DNA from: Saccoglossus kowalevskii
Lineage: Eukaryota > Hemichordata > Enteropneusta > Harrimaniidae
Direction of reading: 5' to 3'
Length of the DNA stretch: 64,000 nucleotides
Assembly: GCF_000003605.2 (NCBI RefSeq)
Contig: NW_003139319.1
Location: 87,326-151,325 of the forward strand
Part shown: positions 22,713-35,135 of the stretch, one piece after another
Layout of the letters: every line of letters begins with the position of its first letter
How positions within the stretch are numbered: the stretch's first letter is position 1
Position numbers and translations under genes: made by a program
The notes under the pieces: model-generated
The model's database searches: none
Told to the model about the DNA's origin: nothing
What the model saw: only the letters and a program-made list of their open reading frames with translations

Positions 22713-25700
22713 TAATGTATCCGTAAGCTATTAGAAGAAATATTCAACCATTAACAAATTCAGTATATATATATATAGTGAAAGTATTGAATTTTACGAA
22801 CAATCGCAGTTTAACAGAATAATCTTTCATGTTGTATACCTTGTATTGCCACACACGCGCTCAATTACGCATATTTTATCTCACAAATTGGTTGACCGAC
22901 AGATGTGTCTTAATCCAATAGTGTCAATGAACTGTATATTCGCTCAAGAATTGAATCGTAAAAAAACTATCCTAGTAAACTACTCTCACGTTTTCGAATC
23001 GTGGGTGTAGCAGTATTGTGGTACGAAAGCAGCTGATAAAGAAACGACAATTGCTTATCGTATAATTAGACACTACGATTTCAGACAATCTATTCTACGG
23101 CATATGATGTATTCAGTAATAGCGTATTTAATTGATTATCTTGTGTATAATGTAGAATTAAAAATAAAATGTATAAGTGACGTCATCAATTCACGGTTGC
23201 TTACCTTATTGTTACGATTTCAGAACACGGGGTTCACAGAAATAGCGCGCTTTATTCATGAGAAACATCTCAAAAATAGCTGAAGGCATCACACGCGCGT
23301 GTATGCATTGATCCAGCGCACATACACGATTCAAAGATATAAGGCAATGTAAATCAGATAGTTGAATTGAGCCATGTAGTAGACTAAAGTTGTGGTTTTA
23401 TTGTCCATTCATATGAGTAAGTAAGAAATTAACTCTAATTTATTTGAAATCAGCATCCTTGGATTGCAATCGAGTTGCTTTTATATCTTGCTTGATTTGA
23501 CTTTCAATGCGAAAGACCTTGAACTTTGAGTTCAAGTTCAAACCGATGTGTGTCAATCATTACTGGCTATAGTATTCGCGACAATAAACTTACATGATAA
23601 TATGACTTGTTGTATGACTCTCCGTAACGAAGCCAGTCTCGCGTATTTATCACTGTGACGGGTTTTTTTGAAATTATCAACGCGACCGATGACATCACCA
23701 CGTGGAGTTGCGCATGTTCATTATTGCAACATAAATTACGACAAAATTAAAAAACTGTTTCTATTAACAAAATATTATTAGAGAAATCACATAATACATA
23801 TGTTGGTGGATTACCATTATTAAGTCGCATATAGACAGCCCAATTCTATATCTATATTCTTCTTCCCCAGCAGTATGTATGCTGACCTGCCTTGAATATC
23901 GGGTAATAATATGTAATTATTTCACGAACTCCACCTGTATTGTATGGCGGAATGACTTCGGAATTGAACAAAACTGACATGTTGTTTTTTTCGTGAGAGT
24001 AAGAGGAAATGAAAATTGGCGTCTCATATATTGTTGGTCTAAACAGAAGTTTTTTTCTAATTTTTAGTTCATACATACATACAAACATACACCCAATCAA
24101 TGCCTCCAAGACTCCACTATATTCAAACATATAATATTCAATGCTAAACCTGGAAAGCAATATTCCGATAGCACACATTTTTTTTCATTACGGACAAAAA
24201 TAAGCCAATATAATTTCAGTATCGCCTTTTATTAAAAAAAATGAATGGACTGGTGACGAATAATCTTCCGTTTCATCGTATTTAACAAGATTCCTCCACA
24301 ATGGAATAAATTATAATAACGGCATTGCGTGATAACATAGTAAGATATCAATAGATGAACGAGCAATGAACACAAATTGTCACGGTTTTCTAATTTAGCA
24401 GTAATTATTTTTTTATGTGAATTATGGTATTATTATTGATAATTGTACCATTGTGCCATTACATGGTTATTGAGCATGTATAATTAATAACCAAGTTAAT
24501 TACCCACATCGTACAAATTGTTTTACGATCTCGGAATATGATTAGATGGAGCAATACTCGACAACGCTTAGTGCTGCTATTTTACTAACACTGCAATGAG
24601 TCAATACGTCTTATTAAGATTGCGTCCCAGACTGTGTCCTTAGCAATTGCAATTATTTATAGTCTATTGAGTGGCAACGTTTTTATAAGGTATAAACTTC
24701 ATGAAACATATTGCAGCAATTGCGTATACACCACACCCATAAACTTCACTCTAAAGTGCAAATACGTATTTTTGATTAATCGTCACTTGCTTCTAGTCTA
24801 AGATTGGACATTAAGGCACGAGATGAAGATGAACCTTCATCACCAGAAGATAATTAATTGCATGGACATATTGAAAACTTCAATTACAGTGAAGCTACAT
24901 GAAATATTGATAGCAATGTTCATTATCGAATTGTCTCATTAAATCATTTATCTTATGAACACTGCCCGTAAGGTAAACTAGAATATGATTGATAATCAGT
25001 TATGATATTATATATCTTTATAATTTATTTCCTGCGATTCTTGTATCTATATTGACCGTAAATCAATATTTATATCCTACACGAAGCAATCGATATAAAA
25101 TATGACGCACGGGAAACGGATATTGTCCGGTCGGTATCTATTTCATGAATGGGATAAACTTGTCAATGATTAGATGATGGCGTCATAAGCACGTGAATTC
25201 CGTCCTACTTACATGTTTGTTCGTCAGCTTTGTTATTATCCTGTAGCGACGTATAACTCAGAGATGAGCTCAACTAGATTATCTGATGTTATATGGATCG
25301 GAAAGACCGTGTTGAATAGTATTTGACAATGTGTGTTCGTCGATTATTTATTGTACATTTCAGTGGCAATCGTGTCAAAGTTTGTTGGATCATTTTAAAC
25401 TGAAGGATACAACGTAGTATACAGTATATGAAATCAAATAACCGTAATGGGATTCAACAAGAACGTGGCAATTCGCTCGATGTGTCCCAATAAACGAAGA
25501 AAAACCCCCCATTGATTCCGGTGCATTATTCCCTTCCTAAATACCAACTAAACATATGGATTCAACCAAATCCCAGATTAACCTCATACGCACACTTAAC
25601 AGGAAAAACATAAACCCAAAGGCTGTGGTTACATTGGATATAGCGAAATACAAGACCATGTATTTGGCAAACAGTACATACGATGTATCAACAGCTAACG

Positions 25701-28700
25701 GATTTCGCTTGAAAGCTATTATGTTCGCCATACAAGTTATCAGGATGTTGCAATCAATGTGAAAGTAATCTTAGTAGCAGATTTGTCAACGCCACACGAT
25801 TCACCCCGTTGATGTGCGTCATTACAATTCAACTAGGTAGGATGTAAACAGGAAAAGGCATATGTCGCGTGTTTTGCTACATTAATTTTACGACTTCTTG
25901 AGTGTACATTACACTGTAAAGTTATTAGGAGATACATTAACGATAAGAACACAGGTTGATTTCAACGACTGAATATTATAAAACGTGGAAACATTAAATG
26001 AAATAGTGAATTAATGTAGATAAGCAAACATGAATCTATATTTAGTTCACAAGATATATTGATGAGATAACGATGCATATACCAATATCATATCTTTGTA
26101 AATATATTGAGCGTCGAGGCCATACGTAGACGTAGCGGCATTTGACATTTGCTGTCCATAAAAATGTTTTGTTTGGAGGATAATTGACCTTTAGATTGTT
26201 CGATTGTTTGAATGTTTAAAGCAAGGAACTTATATTGCAAAATGTGCTCCGCATATTGGAAATGATGGATCGTATGAGAAATAGATTCAAAAACTACAAA
26301 GTTTAAACTGCTAACATTTCTACACATATATGGTTAAGACAATTTTGTCTTCGATATTTACCATTTTTTGTAACTGTTTTACTTCATTTATTTATACCCC
26401 TGTTGGTCATGTTATTATACTGACAATCTTAACATATTTCATATAATACTCGTCGAAATATAATCCGTTGTTTGTATTTCATAAATTCAGTTTTGCACGT
26501 TTCACAAGATTAAACTTTTTTATTTTTATTCTTTTTTACTTTTACGGAGCATGTTTTTTTACTTCTTCTCTGCGATAAAGTTGTCCGTGTTCAGTTGGAA
26601 TATTGTTTGCACATATCACATGCCGTGCTCTTGAACATAAAGTGTGCCATCTCTTTCAACCCCAAGAATATATTCGTAACATTCCTCTGAAATTGGCAAA
26701 GGAACTGACTTATTCAGGTAATTGCGAAAATTGGTGTTAACGATTGCACAAGTTAATTCGAAAATAGTGACTCAAGGAAATTACTTAACAGTTTATATGA
26801 TATAATACTATTATTCTATTCTAGAAGTATCGGTGTTCGTTGAATACGATTAAAATGATATAATAGTAGTATAATGGTAGTAGTAATAATAATCTCTACA
26901 TATATTTTTAAATAGATTGTCTCAATATGCAAACAAATGTCATGGCAACTGCACTCCCGCTAAAGTAGAGTAGTTGTATCGAAGTAATCAACGTCTGGGC
27001 ATGGCGCCTGGTAAGCGAGCAAATGGTTCTTGATTATATATATAGCCAATAATTTGATCAGCGGACAATATTCTCAGAAACAACAACTTAAATTGATGAA
27101 CTGTCGTTATATCTTTCTTTATGTTTTGCCATATTTAAAAATCGTGACTCATGGAATTGGATGATACGAATTCAGGAGAGGTTAAATAATTTTCACCATT
27201 TACAATGTGTTCAAATATATCTAGATAATATTTGCACGTCAATGTTGTATTCGATACTGCACTATCATATGCTCGGCATTTAAAACCTTGCCAGATAAGT
27301 CATTACTGTCTTCACTACAATAGAATCCCGTCATACATTCGTATTTTGTCGCGGGTGAGTGTGCTAAACGGAAGTACGTAATGTTCAGATGTTCGAAGTT
27401 AGCTCGTATGAAGGGATAACATGAGCAAAAGCTCAATCTACAAATGCGGAAGAGAGGCACCGAATTTGTATAAAGGAAACAAATCAAGTCAGGTGCACAT
27501 CGCAAAATTTTGACTTTGTAGTATGTCTAGTCTTAGATCCTCGAACTGAAAATCCAGTGCGATGAAGGAACTCAGTAACCCCTAACTGTGTAAAAACTCA
27601 ATCACTGACGATTCTATAAGAAACGGCTCGGCAATGTTCAGCTATTGGCAATAGACATTTAGATATTATGCATCGCAACTTTTAAATTTATTATGTGGCA
27701 CATATTTCTTCATATGTCGAAAGCTTTAATTTAAGTTGATTTTTTTATCATTATTATTTGTCTATTTATTTTATAGCTGAAACGCGTCTTTGGTAAAGTG
27801 ACAAATCACGTGAATTCGCTGAAATCATCATTGAAATGACGCATTCATTAATTGGAGTGCAAACTCTTTTTTAGATAAACCTAAATGTGAATAAACTTAT
27901 ATTTGCACACGTACTAGACCATACAATGACCTGTTTGTTACCGGTACTCTGTGAATGTGAAAATTATATGGGTTAATATATTATAATTACAAATACAATG
28001 ATGACATCATTGAGGCGCAGACGGAGCCCATCACCATCAGACTAATCAAAAATATCTCATTTATAACATCAATAACAAGTATGCTTTCACAATGTTGAAC
28101 CCATTGTCAAGATAATTTCCAACGGTGATTAATTAGTTTGTTTGCGTATTCTGCAACTAATAAAGTGATGAGAAAATTCAACCAATGCCAACATATCAAT
28201 CTTTTCCAGGTTATCCATTATTATGGATTTCGTCTCAACCCACTTGTTTTCAGCCATTTTTGTTTGTTTGTTTGTTCGCAATGTGAACAATACATACAAG
28301 AATACTTATATAGAATTTCTACTTTTGTGCACTGTGGCTACAACTTATTTGAAATCTTACCAAAAGCATCACTCGTAGCTCAATGAGTGTTAATTAAATA
28401 TCGTTACCATGCGACAAGCTCCTGTGTACAAACCATTACTGTAACATCCAGGTATAGGTATATGAACATATTAAGCAGCAAATGAAACGATTTCTACCTA
28501 ATCAAATGATTACCATTACCAATATATCTCGGTAGCCAATAGAATAGAATACATTATCATTTTCATTGTTTGATCGAGAATGTCTCATTTGTCCCATCAT
28601 GTTGGCAAGATCGTTCTGAATGTTCTCAATCACAGGATAATAGGCATCATAAAGAGGTAGAAAAACAATAGAACGATAGATGCGCGCAATATAATACTGT

Positions 28701-31700
28701 TATCCGGCCCAAGATATATGCATGTATGCATGCACATTTTTATTTCACCAACGAAGACATTATTAGCGAACACGTGACACAGCTACTGTCACTCGGATGT
28801 ATGTACACGGTGTTGATTTTTAAATGCACCGGCATTGTCTTGCTTCTCCATTGGTTTAGTGAGAAATCGACATCCCTACACGTACTACCACTAATCACCG
28901 GACTTTTTATATATGTACTTGAGTGTAGCATATAGCAAAGGAAAAGCCTCTTCAGACTTTCCGATATGCGTGTTTAAATCACATTGCCGCCACCAATTTA
29001 AGAGTTTCCAATTGTCGCAAGCGTTGGAAATCGCCTCACAATGTAATGCGTACAGAAACCACAACCACTCACTGGCTGTCAATCAGTACATTAATAACAA
29101 TTACTTGGAAAATTTACGGCTTTTCTGTGTTGAGAGAAAAAAAAACATAGTTAGCGACGGATATTCGCGAAAATTAAATATTGTCGAATTATAATTGGGT
29201 TTGTCAATCAGCAGCTCTGTGAAGTAATCAATGAACAGAGGGAAACACATAAGGCAGGCACATCAGAATGAACCTCATATGCAATAACGCGTTATTGCAT
29301 TTAGCAATCAAGTGATTACTGAATTTGTACGTGAGGAAATGCGCGTAATATTCACTCTGAACTGAATTATCAATTTTTGGAAAAGCCTTGCAAATGTAAT
29401 ATACGAATCTGCGGGGGAGATACAGATAAGTACCTTCCCTTTGAGATAATCTACAAAACACAAATGGGGTGATTTTTTTCAAGATTAGTATCTAAGGAGC
29501 GCGTAGTGTTTCCGACAGTTAATATAATACTCCTTGGAAGTGACTTGATCTTACCGGCTCTACAGCACACGTGATATATATTGGAATATATTAGTGTTTT
29601 AGTCGAATAGTGTAATTACGAGTGAATCGTAGGTAGACCCTTATTACAAGGTGGTTCCATTCACTCCTATCTATTATAACCCCGCTACACTGGCTGGAAA
29701 TCTGATTGCTATTTCATGTCTAATACGTTCAGGATAATGCTATTCAACGAAGTGGAACATCTCGGAAATATTCAACATTGAGGCGCGTTAGACGATTTCT
29801 CAAACTGAACGTATGTTGGCGAACTTCCCAAGATGAAAAAAACATTTTTCATAATAGTCGTTTTAAATAACATTCTGCGCTGTACGTTCTAAATCAGTTC
29901 ACGTCCCGACACGTTACGTTACGTTACGTCACTCACAATTCCACTTACAATGACATGGGCGTATGGTATCTCAGCTTGAATAAAAAAGTGTACTGTCAGA
30001 TTGTAAAGGCCCTAGTTTGCGTAGTTTACGCACTGACCGTGTGAGGGCGCAATAGCATATTTCGTGTTATCATCACGTTACTTACCATGTGAAGACGGAA
30101 CATTGCAGTTTACACAATATAGAACACTCCGTACTCTAGACAATCTCGCGTACATACAATTTAGATCGCCCGAAATAGCTTTACGAAGCCTGATCAATAG
30201 GCAGTGTCGTGACATGATGTTCGTCACATTGTCTGTGGGGCAAAATGTGCATTGTGACGTCATAATCTCACGACGCATGCGCATGTACGTAACTGCATTT
30301 AGTTGACGACTATCACGACGCACTCGTAACACTATTGGAAAATTGAAAGCAAATCTTCCAAACGAGTTATTTATAAGAAAATATAATTTTTACAAAAAAC
30401 ATATATCTGTACAATCAGACCATCTGCTCAACGAATACAAATTGTTAATGCCAACCGAAAGTACACTAGAATAAGTATTTAGCAGGATGTATGTGCCTAA
30501 CCTAAAACGAATTTTAATACCAATTGAAGCGCGATTATAACAGTATCAGTGGCATTAATAATATAAATTACATTTTCCTAATCTATATTTCCTAATATAG
30601 ATACTTCTTAAAAACTTGTGTTCATTCAATTTAAACAATTTATTCTCGATGTAACAACAAGTGATATGTTGAACTTTAAGTGGAAATTGTTGTCGTAATC
30701 TTTTTGTAACGTTGTTCGCAATCATACAACGAACTGGCGCCACGGAATCCCATGTTACCTGGAATATTCCAGTGACCATCACACAATCTGGACACACAAC
30801 ATCCAAATGCGATGAAAAAAGCTGAAATTTGATTATTTAATTAACGTATGTAAGATAATGTTTAGTTTATTCCAACTGTTCCATATTGTGCGTGTATTAG
30901 TCGTGTAATTAGACACAATATAAGCATGTCACCGGCTATGTTGACTTTGTTCAAAATCAAATAATTGACGTATCCTTTCTGGGTCAATAGATATGACCAA
31001 CCATACCTCTGTTAGCGATTTCAAAAGCACACTCAGTGGATTATAAGTTAAGTATATATGTATAATAATATATTACATAATATCACACGTTTTTGAGTGC
31101 AAGTACTAAAGTTACCAGCATCTGATCGTTTATTCCTTTAGTTAGAATTACACGTAGATTGGACATTTTATGATCAGTAAGGTAGCTTTAGCTGTTACCG
31201 CGAATTGCGTTGTATGCACTTGATGCATCCTTTTCACCTATTTGCTAAATTTACTAGAGTTATTGCGCCCTCAACGCTGCTATCAAGTATATGCCCATTA
31301 TGCCAGGTTGATAATCATATACACTTCATTTAAATAATTTTCTTGATGTGCAGTGAAAAGGATATCCCTTTCCCCTCACTTTCTTCACATTTCATTCACT
31401 GTAACACGTGATATATTATGTTCTGAAAGGATGATGGTAATTAAAGTTTTAGCTGCTTTCGTACATAAATCTTGCCATTAAAAAGTGAAATCAGACCTTG
31501 GAATATACTAGGGATATATGGTTTTATATAGGTAGTAATATTTGAAAAAAAATCATATGGTACACTCTTGAAAGGGAAATAAACACATTAAAGATAATTA
31601 AAGATACAAAAGAAAATGAAATGAAATGAGAGACTGTCACGGTGGATCTCCACGCTCGGACATAGCGTTTATAATCGCAAGTATATATTCCAGTCACTTT

Positions 31701-32045
31701 GGCTAATGTGGGATGGAGAGTGATTTTATTAACGACACCACCACATATTTTTTTCACTTCATTTAAAAAAAAGAAATTAAACAATTTAATTAGCTGTGGA
31801 CAATGTTTACTGTATATCTGCTTAAGACAGCACAATCCACAATAGCCATGCACAGTAATCAGTGCCCAATGTGCTAGACTAAAAAGTCAAATTTGGGAGA
31901 TGTCAGAACAAACCCGGCATAGGACTCACCCTTCACCCGACGACTCCCGTATGTAGTAAGTAATACTGTCAGAGCTTAACTGAAGCTCTGGATTTTGCTA
32001 CTATATTAGTGGTAGAAAACTCTTGTTTTTATTTATTTTTTGCAG
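22713..32045. other. long noncoding stretch
   Basis: Nine kilobases without a supportable gene. Points noted: CRE palindromes TGACGTCA at 23178-23185 and 30255-30262, the latter followed at 30271 by CGACGCATGCGCA in a CpG-richer patch (30060-30330); four tandem ACGTT units near 29911-29929; and an acceptor-like TACATTTCAG near 25363 before a short open frame. The longest ORFs (up to 109 codons) lack recognisable features. Confidence 0.5.
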
Positions 32046-32174
32046 AAACAACCACGGTGGAGAATGGATATCGGTAGAATGTCGCCCTCACAGCTCTATC
32101 GGGCAATTTATAATTCAAGAGTGACGTCGGAGGAATGGACGCATAGAGCACAGATGGCGCTGTATAGTTTCTAA
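32046..32174 (+). CDS. candidate 3'-terminal coding exon, unknown protein
   Basis: A very strong acceptor (TTTTTATTTATTTTTTGCAG, ending 32045) precedes a patch distinctly richer in G+C than its flanks. In phase 0 it is open for 42 codons to TAA 32172-32174, reading KQPRWRMDIGRMSPSQLYRA and then continuing to the end THRAQMALYSF. A second frame, entered with one leftover base, reads NNHGGEWISVECRPHSSIGQ and a few more residues before TGA. It is equally protein-like, so the true phase is open. No family was recognised, and no clear partner exon or donor was found upstream within several kilobases. It could be the tail of a gene with long introns, or chance. Confidence 0.33.
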   Translation, partial: KQPRWRMDIGRMSPSQLYRAIYNSRVTSEEWTHRAQMALYSF

Positions 32175-33224
32175 ATCATTATCGACTCGCAAGCCCAGAC
32201 TTATAGTCTCAGACTACTGAAGCTAGTAAACAGTTTAAGTAGACTGAGTTATAGTATAAGTCGCTACAGTACTTGTTACATCTGGTGACGTCCTGTGGTG
32301 TTTCATGATAAATGTTTTCTATTAACAATATCACGTTAAAACAATATTTATGATATGTTACGTCATAAACTCATTGGAATTGGTCGACTTATTACATTTC
32401 AGTGGATACATCGCATTTTAAAAGGCCCCACGCTGAATGAATCGAAGCTAATTAATTGAGGCTATGTTTACAAATTGAAGCATAATAAACTCGTTGCGCA
32501 TCGCGTGTTCGAAATTCATGTAAATAAACAATGTATTTTACACGCGTTGTATACGTCGCTATGAGTCCCATATCGAACAGGACGCGGCGCGACGACTGCC
32601 GCTCTTTAAACTACGCGATTCAAACATTTACATCACTATTCCAAACGTGTACGTAGGATTTAAAGGAACTTGTGTTCGCTTTCCGGAAATATCTGATTGA
32701 AAAAGACAATGGTATTAAGGCTAACGTCCGATATGGTAAACTATAATTGGCTTGGTGGAGACATTGGCGCAAGAAAGAGACAATGGAGATATATTTATTA
32801 ATAGTTATGTATCTTTCACGTCACCTACAATTAAGCATATCAGGGGAGGCAATGGTGTGTAAGAAAATCTCCACTAAATGTGTCCAACGTATTGATTGCG
32901 TGGAGAAAAATACAGTGACTCTTTTATTACACAAAACTATATTTCATTTCGCAAAAGACGTAATACTGTTAGTTAGTTATGTATGTTATACTTTCGGTAT
33001 ATTTAACAAGGATGAAATAAGCATGATATGCTATATGTAACATGCTATGTAGGGAAAAAAACACTAAAACAAAGAATGAAAAGCCAAAAATCAGGAAAGA
33101 GAGGACTGAGATAATTCGGAAATAATGGTTATACTGAATGTTTATTTATATCGAAAAAAGAAACGAATATAAAAATAAAGATTAAGAACTAAAGAAAACA
33201 GAATATGACCCAACGCATCAAGGG
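32175..33224. other. noncoding stretch
   Basis: A second acceptor-like TTACATTTCAG near 32402 precedes a short frame (WIHRILKGPTLNESKLIN, stop). With no independent support it is left uncalled. A 97-codon ORF at 32747 starts with a non-ATG codon and has no motif. Confidence 0.5.
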
Positions 33225-33985
33225 CTTTTGGAAAACAGTATTACTGATGACATTAGTATTTAGAGCGTTATTAAACTGATTAAATCCAGAAAAATAGGCA
33301 ATCTCTGACAGGGTTCGACGAATAGGTAGACGAATAGAATATTTTCAAGATACAGATGAAAATTAATCAAACTCCGTAGAAGAAATGCTTTCATTTTTCG
33401 CTAACTCTAATAATCATACACATAACACATAAATAAAACGAAACCAAGTATATAAATGAAACAATTTGTGAATTAAAAATATTGAGAGCAATTACAAATC
33501 TCAAGGATTAAATAGGCAGGCCCAGATTTATTAATTCCATAATTGTTTAAAAACTCAGTCGACATTTTTAGCCATTACTACATAAAATATTTACCGTAAT
33601 GCTATCTTTGATTTAGGTAAATTCCTCAGTGGCTTGGTGCTTGGCTCTATTGTATATAAGAAAACAACCCCACAAAACCCGAGAATTATAGAGCGACCTC
33701 ATTACTTGGCATATCTAGTAAACTTTCCACAAGCATTCTAAATAGCCGTTTAAAAGCATGGGCGACAAATATTCAAATTATCCCCGAATGCCAACTCGAA
33801 GCTGGCCTTCGGGAAAGAAATTCCACCATTTTTCCAAACTCCGTGCAGTTATGCAGAAGTGCCCGTTTCGTAATAGGTGCAAATTGAACTGTTTACTAAA
33901 TTCAAAAAGACATGAATGGTTGGCCGATGAGTGTACAAAACTGTGCATTATATAAGGTTATTACGAGATACTGTAACTGGCGATC
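33225..33985 (+). pseudogene. decayed LINE reverse transcriptase fragment 1
   Basis: Across several frames the plus strand shows the N-terminal half of a non-LTR retrotransposon reverse transcriptase. In order: a DLLIP..LFKNSVDIF piece near 33520; a PQWLGAW..CI piece followed by NPTKPENYRATSLLGISSK near 33630-33720; SILNSRLKAWATNIQIIPEC at 33735-33790; EAGLRERNSTI just after; LRAVMQK near 33845; and a ruined motif A region (FTKFKKT..MVGR..VYKTVHYI) to about 33970. Stops and frameshifts interrupt it repeatedly, so it is inactive. The NYR-x-x-SLL and AGxRxxxSTI signatures are standard for LINE reverse transcriptases of the jockey/CR1/RTE-like broad group. The exact clade is not assigned. Confidence 0.8.
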
Positions 33986-34194
33986 AATCATCCTGCTTAA
34001 AAAAAATTAGAAAATCGCGTATTGTATGCAGACGAATAAGGTGCTGCTGAAAATTAATCATTAATGTCAAACTGCTTTTGGTAAAGACAGGTTCGTTAAT
34101 TGGTGACTCAATTTGATTAATTGAAGGTAAATGCAATTCACCAAAGAAAAAATTTACCAGGAGCCCTCGTTTGATTTTTTTTAGCATTAATGTA
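33986..34194. other. spacer between two LINE fragments
   Basis: No clear reverse-transcriptase signature. Probably the boundary of two independent insertions, or a decayed or deleted part of one. Confidence 0.4.
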
Positions 34195-35135
34195 TGTTTA
34201 TTTCAGTGAATCATTACTCGGCACTGGGACAAAATACTTTACAAAATCTGACAGGTTGCGTGACGATCGTGGTATGATTACTGGTCATCGTAGTCGGGGA
34301 GACAAACATGACGACCGTATCATACCTCTCTTTTTTATTATTGTGCTTGAGATTTTTTGTCACATCACTTTGACAAAGCGGAGCTATTATTGCGATAAAT
34401 ATTATAAGGCACGGAAATGAAATATTCATATCATTTGCAGATGATTTAACCTATTTTTGGAAAATTTAAAAGGCGTGGATGTGTCGTAAGGAATAATAAA
34501 CCCTATGTTATCCGCTGGTCATTATCATCAATCAAAATTACTGGGATTTGTGTTTCTTATAGTATACCCCAGCAAGTGAATTGTATAATGAAGGTACACT
34601 CAATTTGCTTGCAGCATTGTCTGTGATACGTAAAACACGAATACTTAATTTACTATTAATTTTGAAAGTTATTCAATCATAATGTTGTTAAAATGAACGA
34701 TATTAAAATATTTAGCAAATAGCTATGATAGTTGATATTTTTGCTCTGTTTCACGCTTTTTTTATACTGAAGTGGTGCAACGTTTTCTATAGTGAACTGT
34801 CCCCATCCTTGGGAAAAGATTCTACTGTAGACATCTCGAAGACAGCATTGCTTTTTGAAGTTTTTTTCAAAGCTCCTTACTGTCGTATTACTCCCTTCTG
34901 TAGAAGCATTCTGACTGGCAAGTCTTTATATGTTCGAACAGCAGATATATCCTAAAGAAAGCATTGTAATTTGGAACGATTCAAAAATACTAAAAGATGT
35001 GTCTGTTACTTGAACTTCATTTTCAAAGATATTATTTATATAGCTTATTACATGTATGATGCTGGAGTGTATCTAAAAACGTGATAATTTGTAGACACTA
35101 GGTTAATAAAACGCACACTCTCTGTTATCAAAAAT
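34195..35135 (+). pseudogene. decayed LINE reverse transcriptase fragment 2 (L1/Tx1-like)
   Basis: In order: TKYFTKSDR near 34220; RGDKHDDRIIPLFFIIVLEI at about 34294-34353, a corrupted form of the motif B phrase RQGDP-(I/L)-SP-x-LFI-x-VLEI; EIFISFADDLTYF at about 34419-34457, carrying the FADD catalytic motif C; then weaker C-terminal similarity, including IWNDSKILKD near 34968 and KDIIYIAYYMYDAGVYLK to about 35080. RQGDPxSPxLFIxVLE belongs to the L1/Tx1 group, unlike the phrases in fragment 1, so two different LINEs seem to abut. Several frameshifts, stops and a foldback insertion (34271-34326) show it is dead. Confidence 0.75.
34271..34326. repeat. foldback inside LINE fragment 2
   Basis: GGTATGATTACTGGTCATCG at 34271 and a right arm at about 34307-34326, whose reverse complement is GGTATGATACGGTCGTCATG, form an imperfect 20-bp hairpin. 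It falls between the YFT and RQGD motifs, where related elements have no such sequence, so it may be a small insertion or local inverted duplication. Confidence 0.5.

Noticed and set aside
25350-25435. Acceptor-like TACATTTCAG with frame WQSCQSLLDHFKLKDTT
   Set aside because: Same reason: short frame and no further support.
32390-32460. Acceptor-like TTACATTTCAG with frame WIHRILKGPTLNESKLIN
   Set aside because: Such acceptor-plus-short-frame pairs recur often in this T-rich sequence. There is no compositional or other support.
33947-33975. ATAAGGTTATTACGAG as a third copy of family A
   Set aside because: It lies within the reverse-transcriptase remnant and no other block of family A is present.
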